Of a stretch of 64,000 nt of DNA, positions 43,325 through 52,568 are shown one piece after another. Both the position numbers and the translations under genes were made by a program. Positions within the stretch are counted from its first letter, which is position 1, and the number at the start of each line of letters is the position of its first letter. Origin of the DNA: JBBQYD01 sp942493075. Its GTDB lineage: Bacteria > Verrucomicrobiota > Verrucomicrobiia > Limisphaerales > UBA8199. The notes beneath the pieces were generated by a model. The model worked only from the letters and a program-made list of their open reading frames with translations, had not been told where the DNA came from and ran no database searches. The stretch is from contig OW818681.1 of assembly GCA_942493075.1 (NCBI GenBank), positions 1,922,001 to 1,986,000 of the forward strand. The letters are read 5' to 3'.

Positions 43325-43374
43325 CAGTGCCAAAGGCCAGTTTACAGGGGGAGGACCTTGAGGCAAGGAATATG

Positions 43375-43418
43375 GTGTTACAAAGGTGGGAGCTCCTCAA
43401 ACCCTGTTTGGGTAACAC
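43375..43418. promoter_or_regulatory. Possible operator upstream of hsdR
   Basis: GTGTTAC (43375-43381) and GTAACAC (43412-43418) are inverted repeats 30 bases apart, with the 8-base palindrome GGAGCTCC (43389-43396) between them. They lie 50-95 bases upstream of the hsdR start, where a repressor of the RM operon could bind. No controller-protein gene is visible in the island. Confidence 0.35.
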
Positions 43419-43468
43419 TTAGTTTTGGCGCACGGCGGGATGTCGCTTTCGATGCTTCTCATTTGTTA

Positions 43469-43497
43469 TTGGCACGCCCGCCTCATATTCCCATAAT
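43469..43497 (+). promoter_or_regulatory. Sigma70-type promoter for parE-parC
   Basis: TTGGCA (43469-43474) and CATAAT (43492-43497) are 17 bases apart, each five of six to consensus. Transcription would start near 43504, about nine bases before the parE ATG. The leader would be as short as that predicted for the PEP-CTERM gene, and there is no Shine-Dalgarno. Confidence 0.6.
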
Positions 43498-43512
43498 CTG
43501 TCTCTTTGGATT

Positions 43513-45342
43513 ATGGCGGAAGCGAATAAGCACATTTACGACGAGAGCAAGATCAAGACCCTGTCTTCGCTGGAGCACATCCGGTTGCGTACCGGCATGT
43601 ACATCGGCCGGATCGGTGACGGCGCTCATTATGACGATGGCTGTTACATTCTCGTTAAGGAGGTCATCGACAACGCAATCGATGAGTTCATCATGGGCTT
43701 TGGCAAGGAAGTCCAGATCAAGGTAGAAGGCAAAAATGTAACCGTGCGGGATTTCGGCCGCGGGATACCCCTGGGCAAGTTGGTGGAGTGCGTTTCTCAG
43801 ATCAATACGGGAGCCAAATATAACGATGATGTCTTCCAGTTCAGCGTGGGTCTGAACGGGGTCGGTACAAAAGCGGTGAACGCCCTGTCCCGCGACTTCA
43901 TGGTGCGAAGCCATCGCGATGGTGATTTTGTTGAAGCATCGTTCAAGCAGGGTCGGCTAAAAAAAGAGAATAAGGGAAAGACCAAGGAACCGAACGGCAC
44001 GCTCGTGCAGTTTGAGCCCGATCCTGAGATTTTTAAGAACAGTGAGATCCGGATGGAGCATCTGGAGCGGCGGTTGCGGCACTACAGTTACCTGAACAGC
44101 GGCTTGCGTCTTGTCCTAAACGGCCAGGTGTTCCAGTCCCGTAATGGCCTTCTGGATTTGGTCATGGAGGATCTGCAAACCGACGGCAGTGAGCCCATCT
44201 ATGCACCACTTCATTACTCCGAGAAGACACTCGAGTTTTGCTTCACCCACTGCAACAGCCGTTATGGTGAGACCTTTTATTCCTTCGTAAACGGCCAATA
44301 CACATCGGATGGCGGCACGCATCTAAGCGCGTTTCGCGAAGGCTTGCTCAAAGCCGTGAACGAGTATGGTCGCGAGAAGTTTGAAGGCGATGATGTTCGC
44401 GAGAGCATGGTTGGCGCGGTGGCGATCCGGTTAAAAGATCCAGTGTTCGAGTCGCAAACCAAGAACAAGCTCGGTAACACGGAGATCCGTACGGATTTGG
44501 TGAACCGTGTTCGTGAAGAGCTCCTGCAGTTCTTCCATAGGAACAAGGAAATCGCCGAGAAGATTCAGGCCAAGGTTCAAGACACCCGGCAATTACGCAA
44601 GGAACTGCAAGAGGTCAAGAAGCTGGCACGCGAACGCGCCAAAGCAATTACCCTTCGAATTCCGCAGCTCAAGGATTGCAAACATCATTTTGACAAAGCG
44701 AAGAACAAGGGCCGTGGCTCGATGGTCTTCTTGACCGAAGGCCAATCGGCTGCCGGGTCGATTGTCAGTTGCCGGGACGTGAACAACCAGGCGATCTTTG
44801 TTCTGAAAGGCAAACCGCTGAATGTCTGGGATCTTAAGCGAGACATCGTTTATAAGAACGACGAGCTGTACAATCTCATGCGCAGCCTGGACATCGAGGA
44901 TACCCTGGAGAACCTGCGGTATGAGAAGGTAATCCTGGCAACCGATGCTGATGTTGACGGGCTCCACATCCGCAATCTGATGATCACGTACTTCTTCAGA
45001 TTTTTTGACCAGTTGGTGCACAACGGCCACCTCTATATTTTGGAAACGCCGCTGTTCCGCGTGCGCAATAAGGACCAGACCATCTACTGCTATTCAGAGG
45101 CCGAACGCGATGCGGCAGCAGCCAAGCTCGGGCGCAATCCGGAGATCACACGATTCAAAGGATTGGGAGAAATCTCACCGGATGAGTTCAAGCAATTCAT
45201 CGGGAAAGAGATGCGTCTGAGCCAGGTCGAGTATGCCCAGAAGACAGATGCCGCCGGCATTCTCAGTTTTTACATGGGGAAGAACACGCCGGAACGCAAA
45301 GATTTCATCATGCAAAACCTCGTGGTCCCGGTTGAGGAATAG
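43513..45342 (+). CDS. parE: Type IIA topoisomerase ATPase subunit (ParE-like)
   Basis: 609 residues with the GHKL ATPase (EVIDNAIDEF, catalytic Glu and Mg-binding Asn; FGRGIP; GLNGVGTKAVNAL), transducer domain and TOPRIM domain. TOPRIM has Glu409 in TEGQSAAGS, where most family members read EGDS, and the metal-binding DADVDG in ILATDADVDGLHIRNL. The compact length and the segment CRDVNNQAIFVLKGKPLN fit the ParE/TopoIV type of Bacteroidetes and related phyla better than GyrB. With ParC it decatenates chromosomes. Its product pairs with the gene that starts 32 bases downstream. Confidence 0.9.
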   Translation: MAEANKHIYDESKIKTLSSLEHIRLRTGMYIGRIGDGAHYDDGCYILVKEVIDNAIDEFIMGFGKEVQIKVEGKNVTVRDFGRGIPLGKLVECVSQINTGAKYNDDVFQFSVGLNGVGTKAVNALSRDFMVRSHRDGDFVEASFKQGRLKKENKGKTKEPNGTLVQFEPDPEIFKNSEIRMEHLERRLRHYSYLNSGLRLVLNGQVFQSRNGLLDLVMEDLQTDGSEPIYAPLHYSEKTLEFCFTHCNSRYGETFYSFVNGQYTSDGGTHLSAFREGLLKAVNEYGREKFEGDDVRESMVGAVAIRLKDPVFESQTKNKLGNTEIRTDLVNRVREELLQFFHRNKEIAEKIQAKVQDTRQLRKELQEVKKLARERAKAITLRIPQLKDCKHHFDKAKNKGRGSMVFLTEGQSAAGSIVSCRDVNNQAIFVLKGKPLNVWDLKRDIVYKNDELYNLMRSLDIEDTLENLRYEKVILATDADVDGLHIRNLMITYFFRFFDQLVHNGHLYILETPLFRVRNKDQTIYCYSEAERDAAAAKLGRNPEITRFKGLGEISPDEFKQFIGKEMRLSQVEYAQKTDAAGILSFYMGKNTPERKDFIMQNLVVPVEE

Positions 45343-45374
45343 AGGCACGCAAACATTTTACCAGTATTTCGCAA

Positions 45375-47504
45375 ATGGCAGACAAACCGAGTAATGAACC
45401 TACCCAGCCCGAATTGCCGATCAGCGGCGGGGCTGCTGATGCAAAAGGCGCCAAAGCCGCTGGAAATGGCCAGGCAGAGGGTCCGGCACCTGAAGGCAAC
45501 GGGGCAGCACATATCCAGGCCGAAGACGTAGCGGTGCCCGTCCGCCCTTTCGTGCCGAACAAGATCGAGTTGGCGCTCCATAGTCGTGTGAACCGGAGTT
45601 TCCTCGATTACGCGTCCTACGTCATCCGTGACCGGGCCATCCCTAACCTGGCTGACGGGCTTAAGCCTGTCCAACGCCGGATTCTCTGGGCATTGCACGA
45701 AAAGGACGACGGCCGTTTCATCAAGGTCGCCAACATCGTCGGGCATACGATGCAGTTCCATCCTCACGGCGATGCTTCGATTGGCGACGCTCTGGTCGTA
45801 ATCGCCAATAAGCGCTACCTGATAGACCGGCAGGGGAATTACGGTAATATTTTCACCGGCGACCCTGCGGCGGCATCTCGATACATCGAGTGTCGTTTAA
45901 GCGAGTTGGCGAGGGCGGAGGTTTTCAATGACGAGATTACAGATTTCGTGCCCAGCTATGACGGGCGTAACAAAGAGCCAATCGCCCTTCCGTGCAAGCT
46001 GCCACTGTTACTGATGCTGGGCACCGAAGGCATTGCAGTGGGCATGGCCTCACGGATACTTCCTCACAATTTCCCGGAGCTGCTCCAGGCTCAGATCGCG
46101 ATTCTGAAGAACCAGCCGTTCAAGTGTCTGCCTGACTTCCAGACAGGCGGCTTGATGGATGCGCGTGAGTATAAGGACGGAGCAGGCCAAATCAAAGTGC
46201 GGGCTCGCATCAAGATCAAGGATGAGAGCACCGTTACCATCAAAGAAATCCCGCCAAGTACAACCACAGACAGTCTGATTGGGTCGATTGAAGATGCTTC
46301 GCGCAAGGGCAAGATCAAGATTAAGAGTATCAGCGATTTTACCTCCGAAGAGGTGGAAATCGAGGTGCGCGCACCGAATGGAGTCAGCGCCGAGCAGTTG
46401 GTGGATGCTCTCTACGCTTTTACGGATTGTGAGGTGACCATTTCCAGCCGCATCGTGGTTATTAAGAATAACCGGCCGGTTGAGTTAACGGTATCGGAGG
46501 TGTTGCGGGAAAATACCGCGCAGTTGGTAAGCATCGTCAAGCGGGAGCTCGAGTTGCGTGCCTCCAAGCTTCAGGATGAGCTTCACTTCCGGACGCTGGA
46601 GCGAATCTTCATCGAAGAGCGGATCTACAAGAAGATCGAGCAATGCAAAACCAATGAGGCGGTGATGGCCGCAGTTTATGAAGGATTCAAGCCGTTTCAT
46701 AAGCAGATGGTGCGTGAGTTGACAGATCCCGATGTCGAGCGGTTGCTCCAGGTGCGTATCCGCCGCATCTCCCTCTTCGATATCAACAAGCATCGAGAAG
46801 AGATGGACAAGGTCAAAGCCGACCTGGAGGAGACTCGCAAATGGCTGAAGAACCTGACCAAGTTTGTCGTTGGTCGTCTTGAGGCCCTCTTGGAAAAATA
46901 CGGGCCAATGTATCCGCGCCTTACCAAATCGAGCCGCTATGACGAAGTCGATGCACGTGAGGTTGCGTTCAAGGCGTTCAAGGTCACCTATGATCGCGAG
47001 AGCGGTTACATCGGTTACAAGGTCACTGGCGAAGAGTTCCGGCTGGACTGCACGAAATTCGACAAGCTCCTGCTCGTATTCAAAGATGGCCATTACCAGG
47101 TCATCGAACTGCCCGAGAAGCTGTTCATTGGTCCCGATCTGCTCTACTGCGGGCTGCCGGACCGGGAGCGGGTGTTCACCTTGGCTTACTCGAATCGGGA
47201 AGCGACTTACTTGAAACGTTTCACTTTCGGCGGAACGATCATGACCAAGATCTATCACTGCATTCCGCCCAAGTCGAAGATCCTTTTCTTTGAGTCGGAT
47301 ACCCCGGCGGAATTGTTCATCAAGTACAAGCCCGCTCCGTATCAAAAGATTAACCAGCAGACGTGCAATCCGTCTGAGGTTGAGGTCAAAAGTCCGAAGA
47401 CGATCGGTCGCCAGATCTCTATCAAAGACGTGTCCTCCATCAACAGCAAGGCACCCCGTGGGTGGGATGCCGAGGCGCCGACAACCCGGCTGCAGTTCAT
47501 CTGA
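45375..47504 (+). CDS. parC: Type IIA topoisomerase DNA-cleavage subunit (ParC-like)
   Basis: 709 residues. An Ala/Gly/Glu-rich N-terminal extension of about 55 residues precedes the winged-helix breakage domain: DYASYVIRDRAIPNLADGLK, HTMQFHPHGDASIGDALV, and the active-site Tyr170 in AASRYIECRLSE that attaches to DNA. A long coiled-coil arm (ELELRASKLQDELHFRTLER) and a C-terminal domain of about 200 residues follow. The C-terminal domain lacks a recognisable GyrA box, so topoisomerase IV is preferred over gyrase. The gene follows parE by 32 bases in one operon. Confidence 0.9.
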   Translation: MADKPSNEPTQPELPISGGAADAKGAKAAGNGQAEGPAPEGNGAAHIQAEDVAVPVRPFVPNKIELALHSRVNRSFLDYASYVIRDRAIPNLADGLKPVQRRILWALHEKDDGRFIKVANIVGHTMQFHPHGDASIGDALVVIANKRYLIDRQGNYGNIFTGDPAAASRYIECRLSELARAEVFNDEITDFVPSYDGRNKEPIALPCKLPLLLMLGTEGIAVGMASRILPHNFPELLQAQIAILKNQPFKCLPDFQTGGLMDAREYKDGAGQIKVRARIKIKDESTVTIKEIPPSTTTDSLIGSIEDASRKGKIKIKSISDFTSEEVEIEVRAPNGVSAEQLVDALYAFTDCEVTISSRIVVIKNNRPVELTVSEVLRENTAQLVSIVKRELELRASKLQDELHFRTLERIFIEERIYKKIEQCKTNEAVMAAVYEGFKPFHKQMVRELTDPDVERLLQVRIRRISLFDINKHREEMDKVKADLEETRKWLKNLTKFVVGRLEALLEKYGPMYPRLTKSSRYDEVDAREVAFKAFKVTYDRESGYIGYKVTGEEFRLDCTKFDKLLLVFKDGHYQVIELPEKLFIGPDLLYCGLPDRERVFTLAYSNREATYLKRFTFGGTIMTKIYHCIPPKSKILFFESDTPAELFIKYKPAPYQKINQQTCNPSEVEVKSPKTIGRQISIKDVSSINSKAPRGWDAEAPTTRLQFI

Positions 47505-47699
47505 GAGAGGACTGTTGCTCCGAGCACGGGCTGGCATCGAGGCTTTGTGATCGGCGAATCGAATAAGCCCGGGAGCTTTTGCGTCATGGTCAATAGCTGG
47601 GGGTAACCCGGCTGTCCCTTGAAACAGGGCTGAATCTGGCTTGTCGAGCCTGAGGATTTTGGGTTAAATAAGTGTAACTGGTAATTGTTGGAACAACGA

Positions 47700-48392
47700 A
47701 TGAAGACATCGAAACGTTTCATGGTACGCGCTCTTCGCAGCGCTGTGTGTGTGGCAGTCTGCAGCGCTCCGCTGCTGGGCTTGGCGGCAGATGATACGGT
47801 GCCGCTGAACCTGACTCTGCCGGCTCCTGGGTTTAAGGGAACTCCAAAGGAACTCAAGACGAGCAGCTACGTCGAACCCCTTTCCGAAAAGCCCCGCGCC
47901 CTGATGATGGTCCCGGCAGGGCTGACAAACCTGGCAACTGGTAAGAAGATCACCAGTAGCGACAAAAATAACCCCGCAGACACTCTTGCCAAAATCATTG
48001 ATGGCAGCAAGGAAGCTTCCGACGATGCAATCGTCTACGTGCGCAAAGGCACCCAGTGGGTGCAGTTGGACCTGGGCGCTCCCAGCGAGCTCTTTGCCGC
48101 AGTGCTTTGGCATGCGCATAATAGCGCCAAAGTCTATCAGGACGTCGTCGTGCAACTTTCGGACGATCCGGATTTCCTGAAGGACGTCAAAACAGTGTTC
48201 AACAACGATCAGGATAATACCTCCGGCCTGGGCGTCGGCACCGATCGCGAGTTTTTCGAAACCCACGAAGGCAAGCTGTTTGACCTGAAGGGTGCGAAGG
48301 CACGTTACATCCGCTTCTATAGCAAAGGCAGCACCGAAAGCGCGATGAACGAGTACACCGAGATCGAAGTTTACGGCCGTGAGGCTAAATGA
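47700..48392 (+). CDS. Exported protein with a discoidin (F5/8 type C)-like domain
   Basis: 230 residues from the ATG before KTSKRFMVRAL. A signal peptide (SAVCVAVCSAPLLGLAA) is followed by a linker and a galactose-binding-like beta sandwich (about 80-228: VPAGLTNLATGKKITSSDKN, TLAKIIDGSKEASDD, TQWVQLDLGAPSELFAAVLW, ARYIRFYSKG, NEYTEIEVYG). This pattern is that of discoidin/F5-8C carbohydrate-binding domains. The protein probably works outside the cytoplasm by binding sugar. It overlaps the next gene by four bases (ATGA). The partner, a GT-C membrane protein, suggests a surface glycan link. Confidence 0.75.
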   Translation: MKTSKRFMVRALRSAVCVAVCSAPLLGLAADDTVPLNLTLPAPGFKGTPKELKTSSYVEPLSEKPRALMMVPAGLTNLATGKKITSSDKNNPADTLAKIIDGSKEASDDAIVYVRKGTQWVQLDLGAPSELFAAVLWHAHNSAKVYQDVVVQLSDDPDFLKDVKTVFNNDQDNTSGLGVGTDREFFETHEGKLFDLKGAKARYIRFYSKGSTESAMNEYTEIEVYGREAK

Positions 48393-49954
48393 ATAGATGG
48401 CACGCGCTGGTCCTGCTGTTGGCCGCCAGCGTGGCCCTTGTGTTGCGCGGGCCCAACATGGGCCTGCGCCCCATGCACAATGACGAGGGGGTCAATGCCG
48501 TCAAATTCGGCGCCCTCCTCGACCGTGGAGAGTATCGCTATGATCCTCACGAGTACCACGGGCCTACCCTCCATTACGCCACCCTCGCCACCACCAGGGC
48601 GGCTGGTTTTCGCAACTCCGCAAGCCTCACTGACTCAGCCCTCCGGCTGACTCCCTTGGTCTTCGGTCTCGGCCTCATTCTTTTGCTCCCGCTCATAGGC
48701 GACGGCATTGGCTCAAGGTCCGTTCTTTGCGCTGGGCTCTTTGCGGCTGTTTCGCCCGCATTTGTTTTCTATAGTCAGTATTTCATTCATGAAATGCTGC
48801 TGGTGTTCTTTACCGCGCTGGCGATGGCATCAGGCTGGCGATTCTGGCGGTCACGCCACGCCGGTTGGGCGGTGCTATGCGGAGTTAGCATCGGTTTGAT
48901 GCATGCCACCAAGGAGACGTTCGTCTTTTCAATTGCAGCCGGTGTGGGCGCATTGGTGCTGAACCAGGCATGGAACCGTTGGGCTGATGCCTCCAAAGAA
49001 TCTTTTCACGCCCCGAAACTTAATCTTTGGCACCTGGCATTCGGAGCCGTCGCCTGGCTCCTGACAGCTTCTCTTCTCTTCTCTTCTTTCGGTTCAAATC
49101 CACAAGGCCCCCTGGACTCTCTGAGAACCTATCTGCCGTGGTTAAGCCGGGCCGGTGGTGCCTCACCTCACATTCACCCCTGGAGCTTCTATCTGGAGCG
49201 GTTGATCTTCTTCAGGATGGACTCAGGCCCGGTTTGGAGTGAAGCAGCCATTGCCATCCTGGCGGTAGTTGGAGCATGTTCAGCGTTTGTTCGGAAACGA
49301 TTGGAGCCCGATTCCAATGCCAGCTTTCTTCGATTTGTTGCGCTGTTTACCGTTTTGCTGGCTGGGATTTATACCGCCATCCCCTACAAGACTCCATGGT
49401 GCTTTCTGAGTTTCTGGTATGGAGCTATCCTACTCGCAGGGGCAGGGGGGATGGTGCTGGTTCGTGCGGCCAAAAACCAACTTGCGCGAGTCACGGCAAT
49501 CAGTGTCCTGCTGGTGATGGCAGGTCAATTAGCCTGGCAAGGGTGGGCTGCCACCTCGCGATTTTCGACCGATCGCCGCAATCCTTACGTCTATGCCCAG
49601 ACCTCTCAGGACATCCATCGACTGATCGATAAAGTGCGAGCCATCAGCAGCGCCGCGCCCCGCCGTGAGCAGACTCATATAAACGTGGTTGGGGCTGAGG
49701 GCGATTACTGGCCGCTCCCATGGTATTTGCGCGAATATGCCCAGGTGGGTTGGTGGGATGCTTTACCGCCCAACCCCTATGCACCCATCATGATCGTTTC
49801 AGCAGGTCTCCAGGCAGCCCTGGATTCGCAGCGCTCACATCTCATGATTGGTTATTTTGAGCTCCGTCCTGGCGTCTTCCTGGAGGTCTATGTCGAACTG
49901 GAGCTGTGGCGGGCTTTCCTTGCGCAAAACCCTCCACCACCAGAAGTCGAATAG
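48389..49954 (+). CDS. TIGR03663/Agl23-like GT-C membrane protein
   Basis: 521 residues with about ten membrane helices. The GT-C glycosyltransferase pattern is present: the acidic motif in the first loop (GLRPMHNDEGVNAVKFGALL), then HGPTLHYATLATTRA and a later motif PYKTPWCFLSFWYGAILLAG. These are hallmarks of TIGR03663, a family annotated as flippase-associated protein Agl23 in archaea and common in Verrucomicrobia and Planctomycetes. It probably handles a lipid-linked sugar at the inner membrane; acceptor and donor are unknown. Translation is coupled to the discoidin-domain protein by the ATGA overlap. Confidence 0.78.
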   Translation: MNRWHALVLLLAASVALVLRGPNMGLRPMHNDEGVNAVKFGALLDRGEYRYDPHEYHGPTLHYATLATTRAAGFRNSASLTDSALRLTPLVFGLGLILLLPLIGDGIGSRSVLCAGLFAAVSPAFVFYSQYFIHEMLLVFFTALAMASGWRFWRSRHAGWAVLCGVSIGLMHATKETFVFSIAAGVGALVLNQAWNRWADASKESFHAPKLNLWHLAFGAVAWLLTASLLFSSFGSNPQGPLDSLRTYLPWLSRAGGASPHIHPWSFYLERLIFFRMDSGPVWSEAAIAILAVVGACSAFVRKRLEPDSNASFLRFVALFTVLLAGIYTAIPYKTPWCFLSFWYGAILLAGAGGMVLVRAAKNQLARVTAISVLLVMAGQLAWQGWAATSRFSTDRRNPYVYAQTSQDIHRLIDKVRAISSAAPRREQTHINVVGAEGDYWPLPWYLREYAQVGWWDALPPNPYAPIMIVSAGLQAALDSQRSHLMIGYFELRPGVFLEVYVELELWRAFLAQNPPPPEVE

Positions 49955-49979
49955 TTTTTAGGAAGTTAATGCCCCATTG

Positions 49980-49997
49980 ATTCAGTAGCTGCTGAAT
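49980..49997. terminator. Palindrome between convergent genes
   Basis: ATTCAG-TAGCTG-CTGAAT lies in the 53-base gap between the Agl23-like gene and the response-regulator gene. It could end transcription from either side, but no strong T-run follows on either strand. Confidence 0.3.
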
Positions 49998-50007
49998 GAT
50001 GCTTCGT

Positions 50008-50472
50008 TTACCCCGTTCCTCTGGCCGAATTCTGGGGGTAAATCTGCGAGATCGCTGTGATGCCAGGCAGGGTCAGCCAGCGCGTCTGCAGTAACTGCGC
50101 AACGGATACGAAGTCCAGTGCGGAGGCGGGTTTCTGGATGTAGTCATCCGCACCCAATCCGGTCGCACGAGCGCGGTCCTCGGGCCTTGCCGAGGAAGAG
50201 AAAATAACTGTGGGCAGGGTCTTCAGAGCCTCCTGTGCTCGAAGCCATCGTAACACTTCGAACCCGGAGATGAGAGGGAGGTTGAGATCCAGCAATACAA
50301 GGCCGGGAGCGTTTGCTTTGGCAGCCAGCAAGCCCTGGAGGTAATCGATCGCTTTTTGCCCGTCGTCCACCACGTGGAGTTCCTGGGCGATCCCCGCTTT
50401 CATGAACGCCCGCCTCATGAATAAGGCATCGTACTCCTCATCCTCCACATAGAGAACCGGGTTTTGTATCAT
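50008..50472 (-). CDS. Single-domain response regulator (Rcp1/CheY-like)
   Basis: 154 residues, all receiver: LYVEDEEYDALFMRRAF, phosphoacceptor Asp62 in LVLLDLNLPLISGFEVL, Thr/Ser switch region VIFSSSARPEDRARA, and Lys in YIQKPASALDF. The insertion after the first acidic pair and the DDYIQKP ending are typical of the regulators paired with phytochrome-like or GAF-domain kinases. It has no output domain and must signal by binding. It lies 86 bases downstream of the GAF kinase gene, its likely donor, in the same cheR-kinase-regulator unit. Confidence 0.88.
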   Translation of the reverse strand: MIQNPVLYVEDEEYDALFMRRAFMKAGIAQELHVVDDGQKAIDYLQGLLAAKANAPGLVLLDLNLPLISGFEVLRWLRAQEALKTLPTVIFSSSARPEDRARATGLGADDYIQKPASALDFVSVAQLLQTRWLTLPGITAISQIYPQNSARGTG

Positions 50473-50558
50473 AGAGTGGGCGAGTTTACGGAACCTAAAC
50501 CCGGTCCGGGATAGGGTGATTGCCTTACATGCTTCCCACGATGTTCGAGCCCGGCGGG

Positions 50559-52568
50559 TTAACGAAAGTCGGCGGTGTCACGAGCAATCTCGTGGCGATT
50601 CACCGGTGTCGCCCCGGTCCTCACGGACTTGGTGAGACACGGAGCCAATCGCAGATCCAGCCAGAATTTACTGCCTGCACCCGGTTCTGAGATAAACCCC
50701 ACACGTCCACCCATTCGGGCGACTACCTTGCGCACGAGCGCAAGCCCGACCCCGGTGCCTTCATAACCTTTGCTGGCGCGTTGGAACATTTGGAAAATAC
50801 GAGGCTGAGCAGGTAGAGGGATACCTATGCCATTGTCTTCAAACCAAATTCTCACAGAGGGTTGAAGCTCAGCACCATCGGATCCCAACTTCTGTGTGGT
50901 TACCGATCCGCCAGCCCCATTGTCAGACGAGGCGATACACATGGGGGGCAGAGACGAACCGCCCTGAATAGAATCGTTTGGATCTGCTGGCGTCTCTGGT
51001 AACAGCTCTGCACGAATCCGTACCATCGGAGTTTTCTCGGGCGCTACGAACTTAACGGCATTACCCAGGAGATTGGAGAAACACTGAGTAAGGCCGGCCT
51101 CATTGGCGAGCACTTTGGGCAGGGATGTCTCAATGTGGATGATGGCCCTTGGGGGCTGCAACATGGGATAGGAATGGATGATGCCCTGAAGCAACTGCTC
51201 AACATCAATTGGAGTCAATGCCAGTTCTTGCTTAACGGCTTTGCTATAGCTAAGCGCATCAGTGATCAGCCGGTCCATTCTACGGGCTGAGTCGGAGACT
51301 CGCTGCAGGCATTCCCTGATCATCGGAGGCGTGTCTGTCCCGAGGTTTTCCTCAATAAGTCCTGTGAATCCTTGCATGGCCCGTAACGGCGCTCGCATGT
51401 CGTGTGTGATGGTGTAGGAAAAGTGCTCCAGTTCATCCACCATCTCCTGCAGTTTGGTAGTTCGCTCCTGCACGGTTCTCTCCAGGTTGACATTCACCTC
51501 CTCGAGCTGTTGTCGAAGGTAGACGAGATCCAGAGCGGTGGCGCACTGCGCTGCAACCCATTCCAAAAGCCGAAACTGATTGGTGGTCCATTCCTCCGCG
51601 CTGTCTGAGAAAACCTCCATCACTGCATGAGCTCCCTCTTTCAACGTTAAGGGGGTGGCAAGGATAGATCGGACGTTTTCTCCCAGGTGAGGGCCCCGGA
51701 GGTCCGGACGATCATCCAGATTCACATACGCCGTCTTTCCCTGGCGCAGAACAATTTCTGAGAAGGTGCCAGCCAGGGGGAAAGTTGCGGTTCGGGTCCA
51801 CCCGCTCGCATTGCAGTAGCGGAACACCAACTGGTCCGCCCCTGTTTGCTCAAGTAGGGCCGCACCCTGTCCCCGGTTGCCCATGAGCCGGAGCAACGAC
51901 TCACAAATCTGTTCAAGCAGGTGCTCCTCGTCGCTGACATCGACCATCGAGGTCAAAACGGTATGGAGCATGTCCTCCTGTCCTTGCAGTTCGGAATTGA
52001 TGCTCGTCAGTTCTTCGGATTGGGTCTGGAGTTCTTCCGACAAATGCTCAAGTTCCGCGTTTTGGCGCGTCAGTTCCTCCTGCTGCTGGTGCAGTTCCTC
52101 GTTCTGTTGTGCGAGTTCTTCGGATTGAACCTGCAGTTCCTCGTTTTGATGCGCAATCTCCTCGGCTTGGATAGCGAGGGCCTCATTTGCTTGAGTGAGT
52201 GATTGATTCTTTTGACTCAAACGTTCAAGCAAGTTCAGGATACCATGGATGCAAGCAGCGATGATCGCGATGTTCACCACCTGCATGACCCACTGGCTGA
52301 AACTGAAGATGTCGTATCGTTCATGCAGCACAATTGCTTTGATGATGCTCAACGCCAGAAACGCAACAGACATGACCCAGAGGAGCCGCTTGTCTCGATG
52401 CCATACACAGACCAGCAGCCCCAGACCGTATGTCAGGGTGATCACTCGATCAGGAAAAACGACCAACCGCAGCCACGCCGTCAAACCGACCACGATCACA
52501 AACAGGCTGACCGAAATCAGCAGTGATTTACGGGCTTTCCTCTGTGACGATGTGTCAATCGTGTTCAT
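50559..52568 (-). CDS. Membrane sensor kinase with coiled coil, GAF and histidine kinase domains
   Basis: 669 residues from the ATG overlapping the cheR-like stop (ATGA); an earlier in-frame ATG adds nine residues. Up to four membrane helices (for example LLISVSLFVIVVGLTAWLRL) lead into a striking coiled coil of seven-residue repeats (about 130-205) with the recurring theme Q-x-EEL-x-x-QN-x-EL. A GAF domain (about 210-355) is followed by HisKA (FSYTITHDMRAPLRAMQGF) and HATPase_c (NLLGNAVKFV, DNGIGIP, GTGVGLALV). A low-complexity insert interrupts the ATPase domain. The regulator encoded downstream is the likely acceptor, and a methyltransferase is encoded just before it. Confidence 0.87.
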   Translation of the reverse strand: MNTIDTSSQRKARKSLLISVSLFVIVVGLTAWLRLVVFPDRVITLTYGLGLLVCVWHRDKRLLWVMSVAFLALSIIKAIVLHERYDIFSFSQWVMQVVNIAIIAACIHGILNLLERLSQKNQSLTQANEALAIQAEEIAHQNEELQVQSEELAQQNEELHQQQEELTRQNAELEHLSEELQTQSEELTSINSELQGQEDMLHTVLTSMVDVSDEEHLLEQICESLLRLMGNRGQGAALLEQTGADQLVFRYCNASGWTRTATFPLAGTFSEIVLRQGKTAYVNLDDRPDLRGPHLGENVRSILATPLTLKEGAHAVMEVFSDSAEEWTTNQFRLLEWVAAQCATALDLVYLRQQLEEVNVNLERTVQERTTKLQEMVDELEHFSYTITHDMRAPLRAMQGFTGLIEENLGTDTPPMIRECLQRVSDSARRMDRLITDALSYSKAVKQELALTPIDVEQLLQGIIHSYPMLQPPRAIIHIETSLPKVLANEAGLTQCFSNLLGNAVKFVAPEKTPMVRIRAELLPETPADPNDSIQGGSSLPPMCIASSDNGAGGSVTTQKLGSDGAELQPSVRIWFEDNGIGIPLPAQPRIFQMFQRASKGYEGTGVGLALVRKVVARMGGRVGFISEPGAGSKFWLDLRLAPCLTKSVRTGATPVNRHEIARDTADFR

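Noticed and set aside
51960..52200. Apparent short tandem DNA repeats
   Set aside because: They encode the seven-residue coiled-coil repeats of the kinase and are explained by the protein.
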